From Jatrophihabitans sp. GAS493 (GTDB taxonomy: Bacteria > Actinomycetota > Actinomycetes > Mycobacteriales > Jatrophihabitantaceae): a stretch of DNA of 64,000 nt. Positions 46,573 to 55,623 of this stretch are shown here, in pieces. The stretch covers positions 3,334,001-3,398,000 of the forward strand of contig NZ_LT907982.1 in assembly GCF_900230215.1 (NCBI RefSeq). Direction: 5' to 3'. Under the pieces are notes generated by a model. That model was not told where the DNA came from and did not search any database. It saw only the letters and a list, made by a program, of their open reading frames with translations. A program made the translations under genes and the position numbers. Position 1 is the first letter of the stretch; each line of letters begins with the position of its first letter.

Positions 46573-47499
46573 GTGAGCCGTCCCGCTGTCGAGATTTCGG
46601 GGCTCGTCAAGTCCTACAACGGACGGCGAGTCGTCGACGAGCTCTCACTGACCGTGGAGCGAGGCCAGGTGCATGCGCTCCTCGGCCCGAATGGTGCCGG
46701 GAAGACCACCACCATCGAGATGTGCGAGGGCTTCCGCTCCCCCGACGCCGGCACGGTTCGGGTGCTGGGGCTGGACCCCGTCCGCGAGCACGCAGCGCTC
46801 GCCCCGCGCGTTGGAGTGATGCTTCAGGATGGAGTCGGCGGATACACCGCCGCTCGCACCCTGGAGTTGCTAAGCCTCTTCGCCTCCTATGCCGCTCGAC
46901 CCCAGGATCCGTCCCGGCTGCTCGATCGGGTTGGCCTGACCGAGATGGCTCGGGTCGCGGTGAAGCAACTCTCCGGCGGCCAGAAGCAGCGTCTCTCGCT
47001 GGCCATGGCGCTGGTCGGACGTCCGGAGCTGGTGTTCCTCGACGAGCCCACCGCCGGAATGGACCCGCAGGCCCGCCGAGGCACCTGGGAGCTCATCGAA
47101 CAACTACGAAGCGACGGGGTCTCGATCGTGTTGACGACCCACTTCCTGGACGAGGCCGAGCAACTGGCCGACCTGGTCACGGTGATCTCGAGTGGCAGAA
47201 TCGTCGCCTCGGGATCGCCGGCCGAACTGACCCGGGCCGGGGCCGGTGGCCAGATCCGCTTCTCCACCCGACCCGGCCTTCCGCTCGATTCGCTGCGACA
47301 GAGCTTGCCGGCCGAGTGCTCGGCGATCGAGCAGACTCCCGGGCGCTACCTGGTAACCGGCGAAGTTGATCCCCAGCTGTTGGCCACCCTCACCGCCTGG
47401 TGCGCCGCTCAGGGCGTGCTGGCCGAGGACCTGTCGGTCCAGCGCCGAACCCTGGAGGACGTCTTCCTGGAACTCACCGGACGGGAGCTGCGAGCGTGA
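46573..47499 (+). CDS. ABC-2 transporter ATPase (coupled to permease and ctaA)
   Basis: 308 residues. Walker A is GPNGAGKTTTIEM, the signature LSGGQKQRLSLAMAL, Walker B LVFLDEPTAGMD and the switch His TTHFLDEAEQ; a DrrA-like carboxy-terminal domain follows. It pairs with the permease encoded next, whose GTG overlaps this stop by four bases. It equals Rv1458c in the M. tuberculosis layout, next to ctaA. The substrate is unknown; a role in heme or cytochrome-oxidase assembly is suggested by the coupling to ctaA but not shown. Confidence 0.94.
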   Translation: MSRPAVEISGLVKSYNGRRVVDELSLTVERGQVHALLGPNGAGKTTTIEMCEGFRSPDAGTVRVLGLDPVREHAALAPRVGVMLQDGVGGYTAARTLELLSLFASYAARPQDPSRLLDRVGLTEMARVAVKQLSGGQKQRLSLAMALVGRPELVFLDEPTAGMDPQARRGTWELIEQLRSDGVSIVLTTHFLDEAEQLADLVTVISSGRIVASGSPAELTRAGAGGQIRFSTRPGLPLDSLRQSLPAECSAIEQTPGRYLVTGEVDPQLLATLTAWCAAQGVLAEDLSVQRRTLEDVFLELTGRELRA

Positions 47500-48272
47500 C
47501 CGCCTCCGACACCATCTCCTACACACCGGATCCGCGTCCCGCCCCGGCCGGGCGGATGGTGCGGGCCCAGACGGTCATGGAGCTACGGCTGCTGCTGCGT
47601 AACGGCGAACAGGTGGGACTCACCCTCGTCATCCCGCTGCTGCTGCTGTTCTTCTTCAACCTCCCGCTGCTCTACTCCCTCGGAACGCCGAGGCGGATCG
47701 ACTTCGTGGTGCCGAGCATCCTCGCGCTGTCGGTGATGAGCGCGGCGTTCACCGGGCTCGCCATCGGAACCGGGTTCGAGCGCAAGTACGCGGTGCTCAA
47801 GCGACTTGGCGCTACGGCATTGCCGCGCTGGGCGCTGCTGGCCGGCAAGACGCTCTCCATCCTCTGGCTCGAGGTGATTCAAGCCGTCCTGATCTGCGGG
47901 CTCGGCTTCGCGCTCGGCTGGCGGCTGCACGGTGATCCGCTGGTGGCCGCTCTGCTGATGGTGGTCGCCACCTTTGCCTTCGGCGGGCTTGGCCTGCTGG
48001 TCGCCGGCACGCTACGGGCCGAGGTCACTCTGGCCGCGGCCAACCTGATCTGGCTGGTCCTGCTCTTCGCCGGCGGCATCGCGATACCGCTGGACAAGTT
48101 CCCCGACGGTGTGGCCCAGGTACTGCAGTATCTTCCCTCGGCGGCGCTCTCCGAGGGGCTGCACGCGGCGCTCGGTGATCCGAGTTCGTTCCCCGGAAGG
48201 GAACTGCTCACGCTCGTCATCTGGGCGGTCGTGGCCGTACCGGCTGCGGTGCACTGGTTCAAGTGGGAATGA
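47496..48272 (+). CDS. ABC-2 type permease
   Basis: 258 residues with six transmembrane helices (first near VGLTLVIPLLLLFFFNLPL), a coupling segment GFERKYAVLKRLGATALPRW, and the LLVAGTLRAEVTLAAANLIW stretch typical of ABC-2 permeases. The GTG start overlaps the ATPase stop (GTGA), and its TGA overlaps the ATG of ctaA (ATGA), giving three coupled genes. An upstream in-frame extension lies inside the ATPase gene and is discarded. Confidence 0.93.
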   Translation: MTASDTISYTPDPRPAPAGRMVRAQTVMELRLLLRNGEQVGLTLVIPLLLLFFFNLPLLYSLGTPRRIDFVVPSILALSVMSAAFTGLAIGTGFERKYAVLKRLGATALPRWALLAGKTLSILWLEVIQAVLICGLGFALGWRLHGDPLVAALLMVVATFAFGGLGLLVAGTLRAEVTLAAANLIWLVLLFAGGIAIPLDKFPDGVAQVLQYLPSAALSEGLHAALGDPSSFPGRELLTLVIWAVVAVPAAVHWFKWE

Positions 48273-49210
48273 TTCGGCAACCGGCCACACTGCGCTGGCT
48301 GGCCTTCGCGTCCGTCGTCGCCAACGTCGGCATCGTCCTCACCGGCGGTGTCGTCCGGCTGACCAGCTCCGGCCTCGGCTGTCCCACCTGGCCGACCTGT
48401 ACCGACTCCTCGCTTGTCCCCACGGCGGCGACGGCCGGTCACGGCCTCATCGAGTTCAGCAACCGGATGCTCACGTTCGTACTGGTGGTCATCGCGGTCT
48501 CCACCCTGGTTGTAGCCGTGCTCCAGCGCCGCGAGCGCGCCTTGGCCACGGTCGCGCTGCTCGGAATCCCGGCCCAGGCGGTGCTCGGAGGGATAACCGT
48601 GCTCACCGAGCTCAATCCGTGGGCGGTCGGTTGCCACTTTCTGCTCTCCATGGCTCTCATCGCTGTCACCTACACCCTCTGGTGGCGCCTGGACCATGCG
48701 GCGACCGAGGGATCAGACGCGGCACCCGACGACGGGGTGGGGGCCTCGGATCGATGGGCGGTGCTGCTGAGCCGCATCGTCGCGGTGGCCGTCCTCGCCG
48801 TCCTCGCTCTGGGCACCGTCGTCACCGGCAGTGGCCCGCACGCCGGAGACAGCCGGAACGGGCGCGTTCACCGCAATGGATTTGATCCGGCCGCGATGAG
48901 CCAGCTGCACGCGGACGCGGTGATGATCCTCATCGGCCTCACGATCGGTCTACTCATCCTGGTCGTCGCGCTGCGCCTGCGGTCTTCGGTGGTGGCGGCG
49001 GTCAAGTGGCTGCTCGTGATCGAACTGGCGCAGGGGCTGATCGGCTTCGTCCAGTACTTCACGCACCTGCCGGCGCTGCTGGTCGCGGTCCACATGCTCG
49101 GCGCCTGCCTCGTCTGGCTGGCGACGCTGCGCGTTCTCTATGCCCTGCGGGCGCCGGTGCGCACGCCGGTGACGCTCGAGCACCCGCGAGCGGTCGTCGC
49201 GGTCAGCTGA
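48269..49210 (+). CDS. ctaA: Heme A synthase (COX15/CtaA)
   Basis: 313 residues with eight transmembrane helices in two four-helix halves. It oxidises the heme O methyl group to heme A for aa3 cytochrome oxidase. Signatures: GIVLTGGVVRLTSSGLGCPTWP (20 shown: GIVLTGGVVRLTSSGLGCPT) with the Cys pair CPTWPTC, heme-ligand His in HGLIEFSNRM, CHFLLSM, QLHADAVM and VHMLGA. The ATG at 48269 overlaps the permease stop by four bases. Its partner ctaB is 5.5 kb away. It converges with the DUF445 gene, overlapping by 8 bp. Confidence 0.95.
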   Translation: MIRQPATLRWLAFASVVANVGIVLTGGVVRLTSSGLGCPTWPTCTDSSLVPTAATAGHGLIEFSNRMLTFVLVVIAVSTLVVAVLQRRERALATVALLGIPAQAVLGGITVLTELNPWAVGCHFLLSMALIAVTYTLWWRLDHAATEGSDAAPDDGVGASDRWAVLLSRIVAVAVLAVLALGTVVTGSGPHAGDSRNGRVHRNGFDPAAMSQLHADAVMILIGLTIGLLILVVALRLRSSVVAAVKWLLVIELAQGLIGFVQYFTHLPALLVAVHMLGACLVWLATLRVLYALRAPVRTPVTLEHPRAVVAVS

Positions 49211-50450
49211 GCTGGCTGGCCAGGTGGATGAGGACCCCGACCAGAGCCCCCACCACGGTGCCGTTGATGCGAATGAACTGAAGATCCCGGCCGACCTGAA
49301 GCTCCAGGCGTCGTCCCGTCTCCTCGGCGTCCCACCGGGCGACCGTGCCTGAGATCAATTCGCCGATGTCGGCCGAATAGTGGGCCAGCACGTACTCGGT
49401 GGCTCTGCCGATCCCGTTGTCGACACGCTGCTGGAGGGCCTCGTCGTCGCGCAACGCCGCACCGCCCTTGAGGGTCAGCGCGACGACATTTCGGCGTAGC
49501 TCGGAGTCGGGGTTGCTCGCGTCGTTGAGGATCGAGGTCTTCAACCGCAGCCAGAGCGTGCCGAGCCAGCGGCGAACCTCCGGGTGCTCGAGCAACTGCA
49601 GCTTCGTCGCGTTCACCGACGCCGCCCTATCCGGATCCGTCCGCAGCGACTGGGCGTAGTCGCCGAGGTAGCGGTCGAACTGGGCCCGCAGTTCATGCGA
49701 CTCGTTGCTGACGACGTCGGCCAGGAAGGACTGCAGGCCCCGGAAGAGCCGCTCGAAGACGCGGTCGTCCACCCAGTCCGGAATCCACTCCGGAGACTCC
49801 TGCGACAACCGCTCCCGAAATACCGACCGGTTCAGGTCCATGAAGCGCATCAGGCTGCGCAGCACGGTGGTCAGAGCGGCCTGGTGCTGCCCCTCGTCGC
49901 GGACCGCGTCGATGATCCGGGCCAGGGCCGGGGCCACGTCGATCTTGCGGACCTGCGCATCGACGAAGCTCGCCACCGCGGATTCGATCTCGTCATCGCG
50001 CAGCATGCCGGCCACGGCGGCGAGGATGGACGACGCCTCGTCGGCCACTCGCTCGGCGTGGATCGGTTCGGCCAGCCAGGCCCCGATCCGATGCGGCACC
50101 CGGGCCGCCTCCAGCCGCTGTCCGACCACGGCCGCGGTGAGGAAGTTCTGCTGAACGAAGGTCGCCAGTGACTCCCCGATCTGATCCTTCTTGCGCGGGA
50201 TGATCGCGGTATGTGGGATGGGGATCCCGAGCGGATGACGGAACAGCGCGGTCACGGCGAACCAGTCGGCCAGACCGCCGACCATGGAGGCCTCAGCGGC
50301 GGCCTGCAGATAGCCCCACGCTCCCGTGCCGTCGCCGAGCCAGAGACAGACGGCGTAGACGACGGCACCGAAGACGAGCAGGCCGCCGGCGACCAATTTC
50401 ATGCGACGAAGTGCCGTCCTCCGCTCAACGGAGGGCATCGGTAGCGACAC
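49203..50450 (-). CDS. DUF445 membrane-associated protein
   Basis: 415 residues. Two hydrophobic segments near the start (LVAGGLLVFGAVVYAVCLWL), the DUF445 signature SMVGGLADWFAVTALFRHPLGIPIPHTAIIP (first 20: SMVGGLADWFAVTALFRHPL), a long helical middle and a closing membrane segment (INGTVVGALVGVLIHLASQL). The family is of unknown function and is widespread in bacteria. It overlaps ctaA at the 3' end by 8 bp and follows the ATP-grasp gene by 6 bp, so the latter two are probably cotranscribed. Confidence 0.92.
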   Translation of the reverse strand: MSLPMPSVERRTALRRMKLVAGGLLVFGAVVYAVCLWLGDGTGAWGYLQAAAEASMVGGLADWFAVTALFRHPLGIPIPHTAIIPRKKDQIGESLATFVQQNFLTAAVVGQRLEAARVPHRIGAWLAEPIHAERVADEASSILAAVAGMLRDDEIESAVASFVDAQVRKIDVAPALARIIDAVRDEGQHQAALTTVLRSLMRFMDLNRSVFRERLSQESPEWIPDWVDDRVFERLFRGLQSFLADVVSNESHELRAQFDRYLGDYAQSLRTDPDRAASVNATKLQLLEHPEVRRWLGTLWLRLKTSILNDASNPDSELRRNVVALTLKGGAALRDDEALQQRVDNGIGRATEYVLAHYSADIGELISGTVARWDAEETGRRLELQVGRDLQFIRINGTVVGALVGVLIHLASQLS

Positions 50451-50456
50451 GTCTGA

Positions 50457-51392
50457 TCAGCCCGTGCGAAGTCGGGTCGACAACTCTGCGGCCAGCATGC
50501 CCAGAGCCTGCTCCCCGAACGCGAAGAAGAGCGACGGCTCGACCAGTTCGAGCTCGATGAGCTTCGGGCCGTCAGCACTGGGTAGCAGGTCGACGCGGGC
50601 GTAGAGCGGGTACTCGCCGTCACGGGAGCGCAACCACTGCAGGACCTGAGCCCCGACCGCCAACTCGGCCGGGGTGGCGACCGCGTCGCTGATCCGCTCG
50701 GTGTAGTAGAGCGGCGCACGATTGCCTGAGGTGCTCCCCTCACGCAGCGGGTTCGCCGCATCCGGTGGCAGCAGCGCGGCCTTCGTGATCGCGTGGCTGA
50801 ACGTCCCGCCGAAATACAGCAGGGCTCGCTCGCCGGAGTCGTCCACTCCGCTGAGATAGGGCTGGATGAGGACGGTGCGCCCCGCACCGTGCAGCATCTG
50901 CACGTGGCTGCGGGCGGCGGCCAGGCCGTCTGGCGTCGCCGGGTCGAATCGGCCGGCGCCGACGGAGCCCGCGCCGACCGAAGGCTTGGCCACGAATTCG
51001 GTGTTCAGCCATTCCGCCTCGGTACCCGGAGGCGACCAGCTGGTCGGCACGATCGGGATGCCGGCGTCGGCCAGTTCACGGAGGTAGATCTTGTCCGAGT
51101 TCCAGCTCAGCAGGTCCAGCGGGTTCAGCAGCATCGGGCCGCGAGCGGCGACCGCGGCCGCCCAGCGCAGGAACTCGTCGCGTTTCGTGGTGTAGTCCCA
51201 GGTCGAACGAATCAGAATCGCGTGGAATCTCTGCCACAACACGCTCGGGTCATCCCACACCTGCCAGGTCGCGTCGAGGCCGACCGCGGCGAACGCCTCT
51301 ACCAAGCCGGTGTCGTCGCTGTCACCGTCCGGTAACTCAGCGCAGGTGACGAGAGCGACGGGGAGAAGCGAAGGCGCGTCTGTTTCATTCAT
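50457..51392 (-). CDS. ATP-grasp domain protein (RimK/DcsG-like)
   Basis: 311 residues with an ATP-grasp fold: VALVTCAELPDGDSDDTGLV at the start, RSTWDYTTKRDEFL, KPSVGAGSVGAGRFD as the ATP lysine/Gly loop, and Mg ligands in IELELVEPSLFF. Such enzymes join a carboxylate to an amine or thiol through an acyl phosphate; relatives include glutathione-synthetase-like and D-cycloserine pathway (DcsG) enzymes. No biosynthetic partner is nearby, so the substrate cannot be guessed. The ATG at 51392 is used. Divergent from the DUF2510 membrane protein. Confidence 0.85.
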   Translation of the reverse strand: MNETDAPSLLPVALVTCAELPDGDSDDTGLVEAFAAVGLDATWQVWDDPSVLWQRFHAILIRSTWDYTTKRDEFLRWAAAVAARGPMLLNPLDLLSWNSDKIYLRELADAGIPIVPTSWSPPGTEAEWLNTEFVAKPSVGAGSVGAGRFDPATPDGLAAARSHVQMLHGAGRTVLIQPYLSGVDDSGERALLYFGGTFSHAITKAALLPPDAANPLREGSTSGNRAPLYYTERISDAVATPAELAVGAQVLQWLRSRDGEYPLYARVDLLPSADGPKLIELELVEPSLFFAFGEQALGMLAAELSTRLRTG

Positions 51393-51483
51393 CACCTAAT
51401 GATCTTAGTGAAGTCCGTGGACGGGGCGGCCAACGTGATGGCAGGATTCGGCCTTCACACGTTGGCGCGAGCTGTGGAGCACG

Positions 51484-53145
51484 ATGGCGATTCCTGGGTG
51501 GTACCCCGATGCAACCGATCCGGCATATCTGCGGTATTTCGACGGCAATGCCTGGACGGCCGATCGTCAGCCGATCCCGACCGGGGCGCCGGTGAGCCCG
51601 CCGGTTGAGATGTTCCAGCCGCAGCTCCTGCAGCACGGCCCGTACGAGCAGTCGGAGAATCGCTACGAAACCCACTACGCCGGCGCCTACCCCAATCAGT
51701 ACCAGATGCCCGCCTATCCGGCGGCCTTCGCTCCGCCGCCCTTCGCGCCGCCGCCGCCAGCCGCCGTCGCGGGCCGCCGCTCGCGCGCCCGGGTGTTCGG
51801 CAGCGTCGCCGTCGTCACGCTGCTGGTCGCCGGGCTCCTCACCGGTGGGTGGTGGTTCTTCATCCGTTCCAACGCTCCGACGCTCACCTACCAGGGCAAG
51901 TCGATCGATCAACCGGCACAGGTCCTGAACGACGCCCAGGCAAAGCTCAGCAACTACGTCGTCGCCCATCACGGCAACAAGAGCAGAGAGGCGCGATGCT
52001 ACTTCGCTCTGGACAAGGTCCCGGCCGCCGACGCCAGAACGAGCGACGTCGATCATCGCACTTTCTGCGGGCCGGTGCTGTTCGCCGAAGGGGACACCAG
52101 CCAGGAATATTTGGCCTTCGAGCTGACGCCGCCTGCGCCCGGCGCGACTCATCTGAGCGTCTCCGCCTCCCCAATGCTGCCTGACGCGGAGTCAGTCCCG
52201 GCAACAGAACGTCTCGTACGACCGGACAGCAAGCGTCCGCCCAAGGGTTCGGGCGGAATCTCTGTGCCCGCTCCGCCGAAAGCGGCAGCCAACATCATCG
52301 TCTCGACCGACCTGGGGACGCAGACACTCCCGGACGCGCCCGCTAAGGCGGTCATCGGCAGCCTCTCCGGTGGCGTCAGACTTACCGTGCTGGGGAAGGT
52401 GAGTCACTTCGGAACCGGTGCGAACTCCTTCGGAGCCCCGGACGGACAGCAGCTCTACGCATTTCAGACGGCGGCAGCCTCCGGTCAGGAGGGTGACGAG
52501 GATCTGAGCAGCAAGCTCGGGATCTCTATCGACGGAGACCGAGCGCTGCCGCTGCCCCCGACCACCTACACGGACTATTACGTCGTCGCGGCGCCGGTCT
52601 CTGCGAAGTCTGTCGACTTGGTACTCAACGACGCGGGGGCGATGCAGACCGTCTCGCTGTTGGATGGATCGCCGGCCAGGACGAACGTGGCCCTCGCCCT
52701 GCGTGTGAACACCGAGGTGACCATCGGCAAATCGGCCGGGATCCCGATCCACTACGCGTATGCGGGGCAGTCCGCGTCGAGCACTTTGACCACGACCTTC
52801 ACCTCGGCCAGTCTGTTCTACTGGGACACCTCCGAGAATGACGAGACACCCCCGGCCACGAATCTGGCCTACCTCTACGTGGAGATGACCTACTCGAGTC
52901 CGGACGACGCGGCCGGCGGTTACGGGTGGCCACCGGAGTACGTCACCGTCACGCCCGCCGGCGGCTCGCCGATTCGAGGAAAGAACATGTCGAGCGATCC
53001 GAAGCACAGGATCTACGACCTTTTCGTGGTGCCGGCCAACTTCACAACCGGAACGCTCACGATCGCAGGTGCCAAGACCGAGGACGGGGTCACAGGGACC
53101 GTCGTGACCCCGTATCGCCTGACCCTTTCGTTCCCGCCGGGGTAG
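51484..53145 (+). CDS. DUF2510 membrane protein with a large extracytoplasmic beta-rich domain
   Basis: 553 residues. An amino-terminal DUF2510 motif (GWYPDATDPAYLRYFDGNAW, residues 5-24) and a Pro/Tyr/Gln-rich cytosolic linker precede one transmembrane helix (about 104-126). The remaining 425 residues are probably extracellular and beta-rich, with two Cys near 168 and 191 that could form a disulfide. I do not recognise the ectodomain. DUF2510 is common at the start of actinobacterial membrane proteins. GGAG lies just before the ATG. It converges with the DivIVA-like gene. Confidence 0.82.
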   Translation: MAIPGWYPDATDPAYLRYFDGNAWTADRQPIPTGAPVSPPVEMFQPQLLQHGPYEQSENRYETHYAGAYPNQYQMPAYPAAFAPPPFAPPPPAAVAGRRSRARVFGSVAVVTLLVAGLLTGGWWFFIRSNAPTLTYQGKSIDQPAQVLNDAQAKLSNYVVAHHGNKSREARCYFALDKVPAADARTSDVDHRTFCGPVLFAEGDTSQEYLAFELTPPAPGATHLSVSASPMLPDAESVPATERLVRPDSKRPPKGSGGISVPAPPKAAANIIVSTDLGTQTLPDAPAKAVIGSLSGGVRLTVLGKVSHFGTGANSFGAPDGQQLYAFQTAAASGQEGDEDLSSKLGISIDGDRALPLPPTTYTDYYVVAAPVSAKSVDLVLNDAGAMQTVSLLDGSPARTNVALALRVNTEVTIGKSAGIPIHYAYAGQSASSTLTTTFTSASLFYWDTSENDETPPATNLAYLYVEMTYSSPDDAAGGYGWPPEYVTVTPAGGSPIRGKNMSSDPKHRIYDLFVVPANFTTGTLTIAGAKTEDGVTGTVVTPYRLTLSFPPG

Positions 53146-53183
53146 CACCGCCGGTGACGTTGCTCGAACGCGGACGGCGTTAC

Positions 53184-54197
53184 TCAGCTGGCGACGCGGG
53201 AGCTGGTATCGCCGAGCAGTTCGCTGCTCACCGAGATGGGACCGAAGCGCTCGACGGTGCCGCTGCCGGATTCGTCGTCGACCTCTGGAGTGGTCGGCAC
53301 GGTGGCCGACATGGTGGCGAGAACGGTGCGCACGTTCGCCAACTGGGCGTTGATGCTGTCCCGGCGCTGGGCGGCGGCGGCCACCTCACGCTTGGCGTCG
53401 GCGCGGATGCGAGCGGCGCGCTCGACGGCGTCGGCGACGATCTGGTCGGCCCGCTGCTGGGCCTGCGCGGCGACCGCGGCGGCATCTCGCGCCGCTTCGG
53501 AGGCGGCGATGTCACCATCGGCGCGCAGCTTGGCAACGTGGGCCTGAGCGGTGGCCAATTCGCGTTCGGCGTCGCTTGCCCGTTCGGCCAGCAGTTTCTC
53601 GGCCGCGGCGCGGCGCTCGGCGAGGACCTGCTCGAGGTCAGCGGCGGCCTGCGCGGCCTGGGCGCGCTGCGCCTCGTGTAGCGAATCCGCCTCGTTGCGA
53701 CGCGCGCTGGCCTGGCGTTCAGCGTCCTCAAGGAGCTGGGCCGACTTGCGCTGCGCCTCGGTCACCAGCCGGGTCGCCTCCCGCTCAGCGGTCGACCTGG
53801 TGCTGGCGGTATAGCTGTCGGCCTCGGCCTGCCGGGTCGCGCTGAGGGTCTCGATGGCGGCGAACTTCTCCTCCGCCTCGGCTGCGACCTTGGCGCGCCG
53901 CTCAGCCGCCTCCTCCTCGGCCAGACGCATGATCGTGCCGATGCGCTCGCCGAACTTCTCAAACGTTGGTTCCGGGACAACGATCGGCGCCGGCGCCGGC
54001 CGGGCCGCGGCGGCGTCCTCGGCGGCCTGCTTGGCGACCCGCACGGACTCCGCAAGTTCGTCGACGCGACGCTGCAGGTCCGCGATCTGCAGGTTGGCGG
54101 CACCGGAGTCAGCGGCGAGTTCCGCGACCCGACGGTCGACCTGAACGGGGTCGTAACCGCGCATAACGGTACGGAATCCAGGTGTTTGCTCGGACAT
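53184..54197 (-). CDS. DivIVA-domain coiled-coil protein
   Basis: 337 residues. The start MSEQTPGFRTVMRGYDPVQV is the DivIVA amino-terminal membrane-binding motif (FRTV-x-RGYDP-x-QVD). The rest is nearly all Ala/Glu/Arg coiled coil (about 30-300) with a short acidic tail. It would form filaments at curved membrane (poles, septa) and may recruit growth or division proteins. It is shorter and more Ala-rich than Wag31/DivIVA itself, so it is a paralog. The start at 54197 gives the conserved motif; longer frames upstream are not conserved. Confidence 0.88.
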   Translation of the reverse strand: MSEQTPGFRTVMRGYDPVQVDRRVAELAADSGAANLQIADLQRRVDELAESVRVAKQAAEDAAAARPAPAPIVVPEPTFEKFGERIGTIMRLAEEEAAERRAKVAAEAEEKFAAIETLSATRQAEADSYTASTRSTAEREATRLVTEAQRKSAQLLEDAERQASARRNEADSLHEAQRAQAAQAAADLEQVLAERRAAAEKLLAERASDAERELATAQAHVAKLRADGDIAASEAARDAAAVAAQAQQRADQIVADAVERAARIRADAKREVAAAAQRRDSINAQLANVRTVLATMSATVPTTPEVDDESGSGTVERFGPISVSSELLGDTSSRVAS

Positions 54198-54339
54198 GGT
54201 GCGCCTCGTCATCTCAGCGATTAGGTGGGATCGTGCTCCACCTACATCGGACGCAGACCAGGGAACCTGAGCCAACCGCGGCGGCAACGCGGGCTGGGCC
54301 TCCCACCAGACATCGCACCGTGGGCGTCGGGCCCGTCGG

Positions 54340-55353
54340 TCAGCGCACGAAGGTATCGAGAGCGAGCGCGACGAAGACGAAGGCCAGATAGCTGTTGGAG
54401 AGATGGAAGAGCTGCATCGCCTTCGGGTCCTGACCGCGCACCGTCCGGTGGTAGACGCGATGAGCCCCGAAGAGCAGCGCGACGCCGGCGAGCGCGGCCA
54501 GCACCCCGTACAGCCATCCGGTGGCCACCGGCCAGAGCAGCAGCGAGGTGATGACGGTGAGCCAGGCGTAGATGACGATCTCGGTCGCGACGCGCTTGGG
54601 CGTGGCGACAACCGGCAGCATCGGCACCCCGGCCCGCGCGTAGTCGTCGCGGTAGCGGATGGCCAGCGCCCAGAAATGCGGCGGGGTCCAGAAGAAGACG
54701 ATTCCGAAGAGGATGAACGGCGCTGCGCTGAGCGAACCGGTCACCGCCGCCCAGCCGATGAGCACCGGCATGCACCCAGCGGCGCCACCCCAGACGATGT
54801 TCTGGGACGTCCGGCGCTTCAGCAGCATCGTGTAGACGATGACGTAGAAGAGGATGGCGGCTGCGGTCAACGCCCCGGCCAGCAGGTTCGTGGCCAGGGC
54901 CATCCCTACCACCGAGATCACGCCGAGCACGGTGCCGAAGATCAGCGCGCCACGCGGTGAGACGTCGTGCCGGGCGAGCGGCCGGTGTCCGGTGCGTCGC
55001 ATCACGGCGTCGATGTCCCGATCGACGTAGCAGTTCAGAGCGTTGGCGCTACCAGCCGCGAGCGTTCCACCGACCAGGGTGACGAGGACGCACTGCCAGC
55101 TGGGAAGGCCACCGGCGGCGAGGATCATCGCCGGCACCGTCGTCACCAGCAGCAGTTCGATGATGCGGGGCTTCGTCAGGGCGACGTAGGCCTTGATCCG
55201 GGAGACGACGCGGTTGCCGTCGTGCGATGCCGGCCGGGCAGCGGCGAGCCCGGTGGCCCGATCGATGACATTCACCGGGGGGTCGTGCTGCGGGTCGAGT
55301 TGCGAAAACTCCCCTGCCCCCAGAGTGCTCGGATCCACCGGTGCCTGCGTCAC
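54340..55353 (-). CDS. ctaB: Protoheme IX farnesyltransferase
   Basis: 337 residues, UbiA-family prenyltransferase with nine or so transmembrane helices. It adds farnesyl to heme B to make heme O, which CtaA converts to heme A. The Asp-rich prenyl-diphosphate site is [19 protein letters not shown], and the second conserved loop is [17 protein letters not shown], then [16 protein letters not shown] at 55353 is chosen: TACTCT ends 6 nt upstream. An amino-terminal extension of about 60 residues precedes the first helix. Divergent from tkt. Confidence 0.95.
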   Translation of the reverse strand: MTQAPVDPSTLGAGEFSQLDPQHDPPVNVIDRATGLAAARPASHDGNRVVSRIKAYVALTKPRIIELLLVTTVPAMILAAGGLPSWQCVLVTLVGGTLAAGSANALNCYVDRDIDAVMRRTGHRPLARHDVSPRGALIFGTVLGVISVVGMALATNLLAGALTAAAILFYVIVYTMLLKRRTSQNIVWGGAAGCMPVLIGWAAVTGSLSAAPFILFGIVFFWTPPHFWALAIRYRDDYARAGVPMLPVVATPKRVATEIVIYAWLTVITSLLLWPVATGWLYGVLAALAGVALLFGAHRVYHRTVRGQDPKAMQLFHLSNSYLAFVFVALALDTFVR

Positions 55354-55359
55354 GTGCTC

Positions 55360-55365
55360 AGAGTA
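55360..55365 (-). promoter_or_regulatory. -10 hexamer TACTCT for ctaB
   Basis: TACTCT (minus strand), GAGCAC spacer, then GTG at 55353: leaderless layout identical to moaA. It decides the start against an upstream alternative. Confidence 0.45.
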
Positions 55366-55550
55366 TCGGCTCCGCCTGAGTGCCAAGAGCCAGTGTCCGC
55401 TTCCAGGCCCGACTGGTGTCCACGATCACGTCGTCGGCCGTCCCGGACGACCGGCCGAGACGCCCCCGGTGCGCTGATAGCGAATGTTGGGCAAACAGTC
55501 TGTAACCGGTTGCAGGATGCTCTCCAGCTACGGACTACTCTGTTGGTGAG

Positions 55551-55577
55551 AGACCGGTCCCCCCATTTTGCCGGTCT
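55551..55577 (+). promoter_or_regulatory. Leader hairpin upstream of tkt
   Basis: AGACCGG pairs with CCGGTCT around a 13-nt loop, 46 bp before the tkt start. The rest of the 270-bp ctaB-tkt gap shows no other named element. Confidence 0.35.
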
Positions 55578-55623
55578 GACATAACTGAGGCGCACCTGCG
55601 CCGGGATATATGGAGCGGTTGCG

